A DNA stretch of 64,000 bases, from positions 41,610,943 through 41,674,942 of the forward strand of contig OX388347.1 of NCBI GenBank assembly GCA_947579665.1, read 5' to 3'. Both the position numbers and the translations under genes were made by a program. Shown here in pieces: positions 35,520 to 45,508 of this stretch. The DNA comes from Sympetrum striolatum (taxonomy: Eukaryota > Arthropoda > Insecta > Odonata > Libellulidae). The notes below the pieces were generated by a model, which saw only the letters and a program-made list of their open reading frames with translations, was not told where the DNA came from and did no database searches. The number at the start of each line of letters is the position of its first letter. Within the stretch, counting starts at the first letter, position 1.

Positions 35520-35646
35520 AGTAAACCAATGTGCATTTCGTTCTCCAAGAGAACATCCTGAGGGGTATCAATAGGTAGTCTACCTGTCTATCTTTACTCC
35601 TGAGGAGGAGGTTATCTTTGGAAACGAAATGCGCATTGGGTTTACT
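35519..35646. repeat. Imperfect inverted repeat of about 128 bp
   Basis: The left arm GTAAACCAATGTGCATTTCG continues to a CCAAGAGAACATCCTGAGG-type sequence. The right arm CCTGAGGAGGAGGTTATCTT, TGGAAACGAAATGCGCATTG, GGTTTAC is its imperfect reverse complement. The right side contains CTGAGGAG...GGAAACG, a layout similar to the terminal motifs of the hammerhead-bearing retroelements elsewhere in the window. It is probably two head-to-head ends of a related element. Confidence 0.6.
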
Positions 35647-35879
35647 AACATTTTTGTTGGTTTGTTGTTGTTCTTTTTTTGATCCATTAAAGTTTGCCAT
35701 CAGTGGTTCATTATATTCTATCCAAAGCGTAATATATTTCATTTAAATAAAATTAATGGACGAAGCCTTCACTTTGTGAAATGCACTAAATATCTCATTT
35801 TATTTTCATTCGACGTTCTTAAGGAGCCAGGAAAGAAGATTCGTGAAAAACGTCCATCAGTTTCAGGAAATAACAAAAA

Positions 35880-36476
35880 GGTCAAACAGAAATCCCGGAA
35901 GGGGCTCACGTTGCGTAAAGGCCCCTACCTCAGTAAGTCGTCCCGGCAAGACGCTTGCATTTCGCCCTTACACATTCGTCCCCGGAGGCAGAAAATTTTG
36001 AGAAACGGGTTCAAGGTTCCCGTCATAAATCCCCCGGGAAAGCATCCGATCGCGCGACGAGGAAACCACAATAATTCAGGGCACATCTCCCAGCATTCCT
36101 CGCGCGCACACACAACAGTTTATCATGCTCAAACGTAAATACCACCCGCGAACCTCCCTTCCTTCAGACTCCTTTCTGGGAGAGCGCGATTCTTAATCCG
36201 ACACAGCATCCCGAATCGCATCTCCCCCCTGCACCCTCCCCTACGCACCTCTCCCTCCCGCCGAGTGCCGCTTCTCACTCACCACCGCGCCCTCGTCGGA
36301 GGCGGAAGGAAGCTCCGCGAGCCTTCGCTTTAATGCCGCACACTTCGTGCTCCCGATCGTGCCGGTCTCCGAAGGCCGACTGGAGACAGAGGGGTGTCGC
36401 CGGCAAGGTCTAAGGACCAGGTGGACTGCGTCTAGGATCCGTTCGATATTGGTGTTCCCTTTTCCCAAAGGAAAAA
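35880..36476 (+). promoter_or_regulatory. CpG-rich promoter and 5' UTR region
   Basis: From about 35.88 kb the composition changes abruptly from AT-rich to CpG-rich (for example CGCGCGCACACAC, CGCCGAGTGCCGC, GTCGCCGGCAAGG), and this continues to about 36.76 kb. It ends immediately before a good initiator ATG with an upstream in-frame stop (TAA, 36411-36413). I read it as core promoter plus 5' UTR of the gene starting at 36477. No TATA box is apparent and the start site cannot be fixed. Frames inside it (120 codons at 35776-36138) are explained by low stop density. Confidence 0.55.
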
Positions 36477-36582
36477 ATGTGGAGAGTTTCCAAGAGTAAG
36501 CTGGCGTCGCAGGATGCGGGAATTCCAGAGGGTTTCGCGCGGTGTTCTCTGCTCGTCCTTCTGGTCTTCGTCGCGGCGACCG
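36477..36582 (+). CDS. First coding exon of a secreted or membrane protein (partial gene)
   Basis: From the ATG after GGAAAAA, 35 codons plus one base are open up to a strong splice donor, G|GTGAGT, at 36582/36583. The intron phase is therefore 1. The nearest upstream in-frame stop is TAA at 36411, with no other in-frame ATG between, which supports this start. The peptide begins MWRVSKSKLASQ and ends in the hydrophobic run SLLVLLVFVAAT, the shape of a signal peptide with a long polar n-region. Signal-peptide exons ending in phase 1 are common in genes for extracellular modular proteins. No downstream exon is recognised in the remaining 27 kb, so the gene cannot be named and may have a very large first intron. 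Confidence 0.6.
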
Positions 36583-39179
36583 GTGAGTCTTTCCCCGCCC
36601 CGAAGTTCGTCCATCCCCCGTTGTCTTATTGCGCGAGTGGACCTTGTTGATTTTCGTGATTTCGCCGCCGGAGAAAGTTGGAATTTTTCGGCGGGTTACT
36701 GCCGCAGGGGAGTGTTCGACGTATTGTGCTCGGGGGAGTTTTTTCGGCGCCTCTACGTTTTGGTTTGTTTGGAGTTTTTTTGTTTAAGTGTGGGAGGGAT
36801 GCATTCAGGTGTGGGTAGAAGTTTAGGATCCTTTTGAGGTGGTTTTCCTTTCCTTCTTCTTGGCAGCTCGCAGCAGCTGTCGTGCGCCGAAATATTCTCA
36901 TCGCAGTTTATTCAAATTATCCCGCTACTTTTCGGGGTTTGAAATACTTGGGGAGTTTGTTGGGAATTTAGGGGCGTTGGAATTTTAGGAGGTGAGGATC
37001 AAGAATGAGAGAGGAAAACTAGAGTGTCTTGTGGCCTAAAACGTGCGTGTTTGATGAATAGGTGGACGTTTAGGGATGTGGAGTCTTTGGTACTAAGTTG
37101 TCAATATTTAGGTGGGAGAAACCTAAAATTCAGCCACTTTTCTCCTATTTACCTATAATAGCAATTCTGATATCTATATGTGATAAGTTAACTCTCTGTA
37201 CAACTTAACTATATCTGACGACAGAATCTGCATAAAGATTACCCAGTTCATTTCTATCAAAATACGTTGCAGGGTATTTCAAGTGTGCATTTATATATTT
37301 GATACTCAATATACTTACGTCATTTGTGAATGAAATTTCTTAATAATAATGTACATAAGTATTTTCGTTTAAAGTGTACTTATTTTCTTTCGATGACATT
37401 GTAATCGTTTCTTTATCTTAGAAATAATCTTCTCTTATCACTCTCTAGATATTTAGTTTTAACATAACCAACATGGCATAGCGGAATACAAGTTTTTTGG
37501 GCCTTCTTGTCACAGGCAAGGAAATGCCTCTTTGAGAAATCGTTATACTCGTAGGTCAGACGTGTTGACGGATACCGAAAGGCTGCTTTGAAACAAGGAG
37601 AAAACCCCCAGTGAGTTTCATTCGATAACATTTTCACAAAACGGTTTTGTTTTCGAAGACCGGGATAGCTTGGGATAGACCCCCAACGCGTTCACCTTTT
37701 TCGGAAGCGGTATCGGGTTCGACTCCCGGTGGGGGTCCATTCAAGTAGAACGACCTCAGCTGTCTAGATAAATTCTTAAAAAGTTCTACATAATGTTTTG
37801 TTTACGAATGTTGATTCTTAAGCATTGCGAAATGTAACGTTGAAAAATTTTCGGTTCCGTTCCCATAGGAGGAAGTTGGACCTTTGATGTGGGAAAAGTT
37901 TGCTTTTAATAACTTTGTTCCAAAAGTTCATAAATAAAACAAATCGGTCCAAATAAGTAACGGAAGAGTAGCAAGTCAATTTTCGGCATATTTGAGTTCT
38001 CAGGGGTGATTAACAGCCAAAAGTGTAAATTAATACCGTTATCTGTTTAAATTTATTATTTAAGAATATTTTGAGGAAGGATGCCAACGCGTTTGGGAGA
38101 TATTTTAGAGGAAAACGCTCTGGTCTTTCTGATAATGTACTTTTAGCTTGAGATTTTATTTCTCGTGCCATTCCTCCGTAATTAATGGTGCGATTCTTCA
38201 AAGACGTTAGTCTTTTCAAACCGAGAGAACCCTTCGGTGGATGGAATCTTTATGCAGAACAACACGATACCGAGAAAGATGGCGGAAGATAACTTATTCA
38301 GTGCATCACTGGAGTGAAATTGCTTGTGTAAGCATCATAAGAGTCGGGACGCAATTTATGTCACGCCTTTGCCTCTGATATTCCTGCTATCGGCGATGTC
38401 ATTTGGAGCGGAAGAGATCTCCTGGTAAGGTGAAGTCATGAAAATCTTTGTCATGAATCTCTTGGATATTCCGTAGTATCTCAATGTCTGAGGTATCTTC
38501 TGAGATGCATTTTATTACATCTTATTCTTCGGCCGAACCCCTTTGTGTCGGAACCGTGAATTCATGCGTGAATCCATACTCAAATCCGTGTGCACGTATA
38601 ATATGGAAACTTCGTCTCCAAATTGAGATATTTCAAAATCGTGACATTTGCAGAATTACGCCACTGCGTTTTTCCCCGGTTCAAATATATATCGATTCGT
38701 CCTCGATGAGTTGCATAAACAGATAAATTAAATTGATTAGCGCTTCCCTTTGATGTGAAATCTGCAGCTATACAAACATTGGATGAAGATTTTATTTATA
38801 TTATATAAATATATTTTCCCTTTCACAATCACGACGCGAATTTGTTTTGAATTTACGCCAAAATGAGGACTTTCAAATGCATCTTCGATAATACGTTACG
38901 GGATATTGGCTGATTATAATCAAACATAATTATGTGCCGTCAAGGACAATATTGCCAGCTTTAATTCATCAGGTGTTTCAAATATTATTTTTGTTTCTTA
39001 ACGAACTTTAGCAGCATTTGTTCGGTAGTTGTAGTTGTGAATTCATAAATATTCCTGCATTTGTACAATTAAAGATGTTAATTGTACAATTAATGATGAT
39101 AATGATACTGCCTTTGGGAGGTTTTTGAAACTACTTTTGGGAGGTTTTTGGGAGTTTTATTCTCAACTACGGTGAATAC
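36583..39179 (+). other. Start of the presumed first intron
   Basis: The intron opens GTGAGTCTTTCC. CpG-rich sequence extends about 180 bp into it, as often seen downstream of promoters. The remainder is AT-rich. A tRNA-like fragment lies at 37658-37739. Frames of 60-107 codons near 36.5-36.9 kb are open because of GC content and are not called. Confidence 0.45.
37658..37739 (+). tRNA. tRNA-like sequence (pseudogene or SINE head)
   Basis: The 82-nt segment starts GACC and ends GGTCCA, pairing four acceptor bases. It contains GGTTCGACTCC, a full B-box match in a 5-bp T stem (one G-T pair) with a 7-nt loop. GGATAGCTTGGGATAGA sits at the A-box position but matches poorly. The central arm does not form an anticodon stem. 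A decayed tRNA-derived repeat is more likely than a working tRNA. Confidence 0.45.
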
Positions 39180-39290
39180 CAGGCAGGGCAATGCATTTTC
39201 TTCCCCTAAGAAAAGATGACTACCGCATGGCCTAGAGCCTACTTGTAGTCCTTACAACTAAATAAATAAATAATAATAAATTAATTACTT
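39180..39290 (+). mobile_element. 3' end of a non-LTR retroposon with (AAAT)n tail
   Basis: GCATGGCCTAGAGCC, then GTAGTCCTTACAACTAAATA and AATAAATAATAAATTAATTA, has the look of a short 3' UTR ending in a tetranucleotide tail, as in CR1/Jockey-type elements. No coding sequence is attached. The duplicated phrase TTTGGGAGGTTTTTG just upstream (39.11-39.15 kb) is separate. Confidence 0.45.
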
Positions 39291-39410
39291 TACAGAGGGC
39301 AAATGTGAGTGTTCATAAATAAGCTGAAAGGCTCGCCCTTGAAATCCTTGAAGAAAATATTAAATGAAACTTGAAACCTTTTATTTAATTCGAGGTTTTT
39401 TTTCGATTCC

Positions 39411-39664
39411 ATAAGGAATCAGATGATCTCAAATAAAAAAATGAATTTATTAAATTAAGATCTAGGATGATGATTCTAGACTTTATGCATCTCTTCAACT
39501 ACCACCAAGAGATAACAGAAAATGAACTTCAGAGACTGAAAAACTCTCTAAAAACTCCTTCGGGCGAAATATATTCGACATCAATAAAGAGCGCTGAAAA
39601 GTAGAAGGGAGGGTGATAGTGTATATACGGTGAATTACGTAAAAATCAAATTAGATGGTAAAAA
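39411..39664. repeat. Dispersed repeat, copy B (pair with 29098-29352)
   Basis: Landmarks and order are as in the 29.1-kb copy. Here the right-hand end runs straight into a local tandem array, and the shared AAATTAGATGGTAA phrase is the first unit start of that array. This suggests the family carries a unit able to expand in tandem. Confidence 0.7.
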
Positions 39665-40250
39665 TCATGAAGAAAACTTTAGCACACAATCCTTGAATAC
39701 TATTAACGTGCCTAACTTTCGCATCCATATCATACTGTAGTCAGATATCAAGATTTTGGTTAAAAATACGCCATAATGTTCAATTACGAGAGAGAAAATA
39801 CTGCGTCAGTGTTATGATTCTTTTGAAACACCTGTAAAGTTGTGAGGAGAAAAAGAAAACAAATTAGATAGCGAAAATCATTAGAAAAGAACAATTAGCA
39901 CACTTAAACGCTCTTTCCTTTAATAGGTACTGTTTACCTGTCTAATTTTCTAACTCCTATCTAAAACTATGGATATCAACTCAAATCTCCAGGTTTCAGT
40001 GAAAAAATGCGCCGTAACTCTTAATTTTGAGAACGAAGACAGAAAATATGATGTGTATATTATGCTATGATTCTTATTACATTGTATAAGTTGTAAAATA
40101 CATAAAAAGCAAATTATATTATAAAAATATCAAAGAAAACTTTAATGCAAAGTTCTTGAATACTATTTATATGTCTATTTTTAGTAAAGCTTTCTTTTAG
40201 GATAATCAAGTCAAATATCAAAGAATATTAATTATTATTTACGGACTAAA
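39648..40250. repeat. Three tandem diverged units of about 213-250 bp
   Basis: AAATTAGATGGTAAAAATCA (39648), AAATTAGATAGCGAAAATCA (39861) and AAATTATATTATAAAAATAT (40111) begin successive units. Each is followed in order by an AAGAAAACTTTA-like phrase and a CTTGAATACTATT- or TAATAGGTACTGTTT-like phrase. CTATGATTCTT closes the later units. No coding potential. Confidence 0.65.
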
Positions 40251-40958
40251 ATTTCCTTAAATTTCGAGATCGTTAGCAGCGATTAATATGTGATTTTTGT
40301 TAGAACGACTATTAGTTTTTGCACTTTAGCTTTTATTGCCCTTTAAAGGCAGTAATATTTCATATCATCCCGTGTTACCGCGAAGAAAGCAGATTAAATG
40401 CGATCTTAGTTGCAACACCTGTTAATTTAGTAATTAAATATTATTACCGTTTAAAGGAAATTATTTACATTTTGTACCGTAATATCATTCACGGTTGCTT
40501 TTCTGTTTCTCAACGAAAAAAAACTTTTTAATCAGCAATATGAATATTTCGCGGAAACGATAAAATACTTGGGAAGAAACATTTGGAGACTTGCCTTGTT
40601 TTTCCCTTCCAGTTGTATTCGGCTTCACTTTTCAAGGATTCGTCGTCGCGAATGCTTTGTCTTGCTTAGCTTAATGCAAGGGGAGAAAGCACATCTCTCC
40701 AAGCCTCAGACTAATTGCTTATGCCCCGGAAATGTCCCTCCGGAGCTGTGCAACTCTCCTAAAATCCCTTTGCAAGTCGAAAAGGGAGGAGTTATTGGGA
40801 TCTCGCTGAGCAAAGCACAATGGCAGAAGGGGAAAATGATGGATCCTTCCAGGAAGAAATAGTAGGACAGGGTTATTTAGGAGAATATTATTCCTGGTCT
40901 GTGCTCACACTTGGGCTTTATCGAGGTTTTATTCCGCAGTGGATCATACTCCCAGAAG
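40251..40958. other. Non-coding stretch
   Basis: A 97-codon + frame (40569-40862) lies in a slightly GC-richer patch but has no motif. Nothing else was recognised. Confidence 0.4.
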
Positions 40959-41475
40959 AAGATTCTATAGTCTTCGTCATATATAGTAGAAATTTCATCA
41001 ACTCCAGTCTATTAATAGTTTGAAGAATCGAGTGGATATTCTGTTCTGAATATCCTTCCGACAACGTTTAGCTAATACAGCCAAATGATTTATTTGAAAA
41101 GGAAAAGCGTCATCTCGATTTAGATTGAAAAAAATATTACCCATTGGTTCAATACGAATTTATTTAAAGACCAGTAATCTAATGTCTAGTTATCTAATTA
41201 TTATTGATCTACCGATGATTGGCAGGCTATGGTCTAAGTGATGACTTAAGTACAATTCTATTTATCATTTTATACATTCAGCACAAATCTATTCATCAAC
41301 TCAAGTCTATAAATAGTTTCAAGCGGAGAGTAGATATTCTGTTCTGCATAGCATATCCTTCTGGCAATGTGAAACAAATAGAGCCCAATGACTTTACTGT
41401 AAGGAAAAAGTGTCATGTTGTATTAGATCGAAAAATATTACTCAATGGTTCAATATGTATTTATCTAATCTAAAA
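40959..41475. repeat. Tandem duplication with about 298-bp period
   Basis: TTCATCAACTCCAGTCTATT at 40994 recurs as TTCATCAACTCAAGTCTATA at 41292. GTGGATATTCTGTTCTG, ATCCTTC.G.CAA.GT, GAAAA.ATATTAC.CA.TGG and TTCAATA.G.ATTTAT follow in the same order in both units. The 84-codon + frame at 41219-41473 lies wholly in unit 2 and is not conserved in unit 1, which argues against a gene. A weaker related segment (ATATTACTCAATGTAAGAG) occurs near 47.47 kb. Confidence 0.65.
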
Positions 41476-42700
41476 TTCACGGAGGAAGGCGTTGTTTTGT
41501 AGAAAACCATCACAACTCAATCCATTTATTTGCTTATTTATCTAATGACCAGTACTGTAATGATTAGTAATCTAATGCATTGTTTTCTAAAGAATATTAT
41601 TTACACTAATCTAGTGCTGTTTGAAAAACCTTGAAATAAGAATGACTTGAAAGTATAGAAAATAAAATTATATTTATTTATATTTTCCATTCAGCACATA
41701 CCTAATTATCCATTACATTGCCCATTATATTACCATCATGTGCTTCAAAAAGGAAATGCAGTGGCCTTTCGATTCTTTTTTCAAAATCAAAGGATATTCT
41801 CCGTTGGTGATTGTTTCTCAATTCCCTTATCGGTGAATAATGATTGTTGTTTCCCAAGGAAGCTCTTGAAGTGTTGCTCGTTATTTGACCATAACACACG
41901 TTTGGAACGACCTATCACATGTTTATGTGTGTATCAAGTGTATATGGAAAACGTGCTTTGACGGAAGGAACATTTTTATTTGTGATTTAGAATGGGATAG
42001 TGAAAAATGTATTTTTTGTTTACTTTCGTCTATGTTTTGTTCTTGGCTGTGATACCGGGAAAACTGTTGAGGTATGAGTGATGCTGATTAATGGTTCTTA
42101 TATAGGTCTCTCGCTGTTGAATAATAGGAAAAGTGCTATTCATAGGACCACTGGGCTTAGGATTTCCTTTTGGTACTCCGCTTCTAGCTTTCTGGCTCAA
42201 TCAAATGCAAAGGGAAAATAGTCCTAAATCCTCCCCCTGCCAAGTAAGCTGTATTCTCTCTCTAAGGCTTTCGGTAGTTAATGGTGAAGGAGAAGAAATT
42301 CAAACCGTCCACAGGGCTGAATTCATTACTGGAAGATTATACGTATTATTTACATTAAAAGATATTTCCCCTTTAATAAATGAATGCCTTCAAATCAACC
42401 TCAATATTTACTTCTTTACGTCAACAATTTCTTCTAATTAAAAATATACATTGAGAGAGAGTTGGAATTGGTTAATACTGGATCTGTCTAACAGTTTAAA
42501 TCAAAGCTAGGATACCTTCGAGGCCAAGTACGTTGAGATAGGCATGTTTACGTAATTTAGTGGGTATAGAGCAAGAATGAATACATCAATGTTTTTGTGT
42601 AGTCATGATCTAAAACTTTGATCTAAGATTCGAAGAAGTTGAATTAAAATGATAGAGTAAGTAAAATTAATTATGGAAGACGTTACTTGGAGAAACTACA
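41476..42700. other. Non-coding stretch
   Basis: A 102-codon + frame at 42133-42441 shows no recognisable motif or splice context. Otherwise AT-rich sequence with nothing recognised. Confidence 0.4.
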
Positions 42701-42843
42701 TTGTGGTGGAAGTAACTAAGCAAAACGTTCACGAAATATTTCGTTTAGTTGTGGCCTGATGATAACTATAAATAGTTGAAACCGATCTGGTCGCATTAAA
42801 AAAAATATTTTGTGAAACCATTGCTTAGTTATTTCCACCACAA
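42701..42843. mobile_element. 143-bp element with 23-bp inverted repeats enclosing a hammerhead-like core
   Basis: TTGTGGTGGAAGTAACTAAG (plus CAA) at 42701-42723 is the reverse complement of 42821-42843 with a single mismatch over 23 bp. Inside, on the + strand, lie CTGATGA (42756-42762), an AACTA/TAGTT stem, GAA, and ACC-GATCT-GGTC (42781-42792). No coding sequence is present. It could be a foldback element or a solitary, rearranged terminal repeat of a ribozyme-bearing retroelement. No convincing target duplication was identified. Confidence 0.65.
42756..42792 (+). ncRNA. Hammerhead-ribozyme-like core
   Basis: The order is that of a hammerhead: CTGATGA, stem II, GAA, then stem III (ACC/GGT with loop GATCT) and C at the expected cleavage position. 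Stem II is 5 bp (AACTA/TAGTT) but set off by one unpaired U. Stem I has only two clear pairs next to the core. Cleavage activity is therefore uncertain. The layout is the minimal, short-stem-III type described from Penelope-like and related retroelements. Confidence 0.5.
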
Positions 42844-44044
42844 CAAAAATATTAAATACATTTCATTATATCTACAAACGCGTGTATTCTACCATTTATT
42901 AGGTTCAGGTGCCTCAAGTTTCTCTATTCAATACCGTGTAATTCGTTTTTTGATAAATTACTCCACTCTTTGTATCATTTAATATTTTTTGCGTTTGTGT
43001 ACTCCTCAGACTTTTCTCTAGCATCCACCCTCAAAACACTCTTTAGCATTCCTTCCCCTCTCGATATTTGACCCACCCATTTCCTCTATCGGCGCTTAAT
43101 TACTTCATGACGTGCGAAAACTTCGTAAAAATACTTAGTTGTAACTGGTGCCTTATTACCTGGCCCCTTGCCATTGTCTTTCAAACTATTTCCCTCTATC
43201 CTCCGCCAACTCTTTCATTCCACGGAACGATCTGCAATTCGCTACGCGCATGACATCCAACCCAAGCATGCGAACTCAGTCCGCAACTCACGTTCTTTGG
43301 CCCTAGAAGAATTTCGCTTCAAAACTTCCGTTCAACAGCTCGCTGTGTTTTATGTATCCGTATGTATGCATCAAATTTTACCTCTCAATCAGTTCCATCC
43401 ATACCAATATTTCCGAAGCATATCACGGAAACATTGCCCTTCCCGGTATAGGGATTAATTAGGAAAGGTATTCTTTTGTTAGGACTACTTTTCAGAGATT
43501 GTTTTCGATGGAATCATTTTAGCGAAATCGATTTCCGAGGAATTGGCTCAGGAAAAATTAGCCTCCAATAACTCACTTTCGCGGAACAGGATCACCTGCT
43601 CTTTTGAAAATTATCTCCGCCTATCGATGACACCGGCTTCTGGGAAATTGGTTTACGTTTGATTAGCTCACTGGGAAATTTTTTCCCGCGAAAGTAAACT
43701 CTTCGGGGGAGGGGGAAGTCTAGGAGCCGCATCTAGCCAAGAATCGCAAAGAGGATTTTTAGAGATTCCGCGCTGGTTAAAGTTATTTTTTCTGGCTTCG
43801 GATCCAAAATCTCCTTACTATCGACCAAGGGGTGGTTTGGGGTGAAAAAACGAGACGGGATCGTGCGAAAGGATGATGGAAAACGAGATAAGGGAGAAAG
43901 TGAGAGGAATCTGGCTGGAGATGCGGATGGAGTAAAGGGAGATAGGGATCGGCTGATAAAAGGAGGGGGTGAGGAGGAAAAAGCTGGGAAGACTATAAAA
44001 GGAATGAAGATATAGCGGGAGAATAGGGAGGTCGTCTGTTTTGG
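42844..44044. other. Non-coding stretch with purine-rich tract
   Basis: About 43.84-44.03 kb is purine-biased on the + strand and opens a 104-codon S/P/L-rich frame on the - strand that I regard as a composition artefact. No gene was recognised. Confidence 0.45.
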
Positions 44045-44150
44045 TATTTAATTGCGATCGAAAGAGATTAGTGCTGGACCCCTGACCGGAGCGAAAAAGG
44101 CTTATTTTCTCAGGCAACGAAGAGGGGACCATTCTAGCAGATCTGATAAT
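44045..44150 (+). repeat. About 100-bp repeat, left copy
   Basis: ATTGCGATCGAAAGAGATTA, GACCGGAGCGAAAAAGGCTT, ATTTTCTCAG and ACCATTCTAGCAGATCTGAT recur at 45413-45508 with small indels and the same orientation. The two copies lie either side of a non-LTR element 3' end. Flanking sequences beyond the repeat do not match, so this is not a simple large duplication. Confidence 0.75.
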
Positions 44151-44605
44151 AACACCAGATGGACGTCGGTGTTCATATGACCACTTTTCAGCGTTTTACT
44201 TCAAAATTTTTTAAGTTTAACATTTTTCAATTTTTTAAACACATTAAATTTATGTGATACCATCCCAAATTTAATATGAACAAATTAAATTTTTTTAACA
44301 CTAATGTGGACATTTGTACATAATTTTATATCTAGAAGGTGGTCATTGAGCCGCCAGCTCTTTTAAAGCCAAATATTTCCATTTGTCTCCGATTTTTAAA
44401 AATATTTTCCTGAAGTTTTTTTTTAATACTATTATTGTATATTAATAACAATATAAATGATGTTTCGAAGAAACTTAAGAAGAGCGTGATTGTTATTTGT
44501 ATACTGATATAGTGAAAATAATGAACTCTTCGCTATATCTAGAAATTTTTTTATAAACTATAAATCGATGAAAAGAAGTAAATTAATGTTACTATAAAAT
44601 ATAGA

Positions 44606-45294
44606 TATTTTATTTATTGTAAATTACCGCCGCAGTTAGTTACAGGACAGGTGGTGACGCATCTTATAAAACAGCAAAAAATCAAATTCTATGTTTTTAT
44701 ATAGTAACCCATTTGCATAAAATATAATAATATAAAAGTAGTAATATATATATATATTTATATAATCTAGAAATATCATAACATTATTTGTCAAATACTT
44801 ATCATGAAAAATTTTTCGGGGTTCTTGATTGGCCTTCACGGCTACCGTAGCGGCCTCGGGGCCCACGAAGTCCTCACCGTACTTCACCCTACCAAGCAAT
44901 CCCCTACTTGTCTCACATTTCGTCAACAACAGGCTCACTCATCGAAATATTCAATTTACTAAAAACGTTAACATACTATTTAGTATTTATTGGAAAAGGT
45001 TCAAATACTTCTGCAGGCAGACTATTCCATTCCTCAATAGTTCTATTAAGGAAAGAATATTTCCGATTATCAGTTTTTTTATTTATACATCTTATTTTGT
45101 ATTTATGGTCATGCCTTCCTACGTAATCAGCCTCTTTTACTCTATCACGTAATATTATAAGCAGGAAATCCCATGTATATCTCACAGAAGGCCGATATTC
45201 TCTTCTTCTTCCTTTTGTCTTCTAGACTGACCCAGCCTTGTTCTTTTATCATCTGTGTGACGCTGCTTCGTTTTTCATACCTCCCTAACATATG
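44606..45294 (-). pseudogene. 3' end of a non-LTR retrotransposon with reverse transcriptase C-terminus
   Basis: On the - strand the reading starts HMLGRYEKRSSVT, continues KEQGWVSLEDKRKKKR, then shifts frame near 45.19 kb to EYRPSVRYTWDF. It runs on to KYSFLNRTIEEWNSLPAEVF and a stop at about 44976. RYxRxxSVTxML..LGWxxLxxRR and the RT(I)xxWNxLPxEV block are the conserved C-terminal end of LINE reverse transcriptases of the CR1/Jockey/I group. A 3' UTR follows, ending GGCGGT and AATAAATAAA at 44606. It is a 5'-truncated copy broken by at least one frameshift. The 3' UTR matches the fragment at 24.96 kb. Confidence 0.9.
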
Positions 45295-45406
45295 CCTTAT
45301 GTAAACAATTAAATGCCTTCAAGTTGCAATGAAATGAGTATTGAGATGCAATGTGGTCAAATAATACCTTCACCTCCTTCTAGGTAGAGCGAAGCTCCCG
45401 TTCGTT

Positions 45407-45508
45407 TTATGTTTATTGCGATCGAGAGAGATTAGTACCGGACCGGAGCGAAAAAGGTTTATTTTCTCAGCAGGAGAAGGGGGGAACCATTCTAACAGAT
45501 CTGATTTT
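45407..45508 (+). repeat. About 100-bp repeat, right copy
   Basis: This is the partner of 44045-44150, about 1.36 kb away in direct orientation. It lacks a CCCCTGACC-type insertion present in the left copy (TAGTACCGGACCGGAGC here, TAGTGCTGGACCCCTGACCG there) and has AGGAGAAGGGGGG for AACGAAGAGGGG. Confidence 0.75.

Noticed and set aside
35776..36138. 120-codon + frame upstream of the signal-peptide exon
   Set aside because: It falls in the CpG-rich promoter region where stops are rare; the peptide is basic and unstructured, and the opposite strand is open too.
37658..37739. Functional tRNA gene
   Set aside because: Only the T arm folds properly; acceptor stem is half mismatched and no anticodon arm forms.
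43818..44132. 104-codon S/P/L-rich - frame
   Set aside because: Same explanation: a purine-biased tract gives an artificial open frame.
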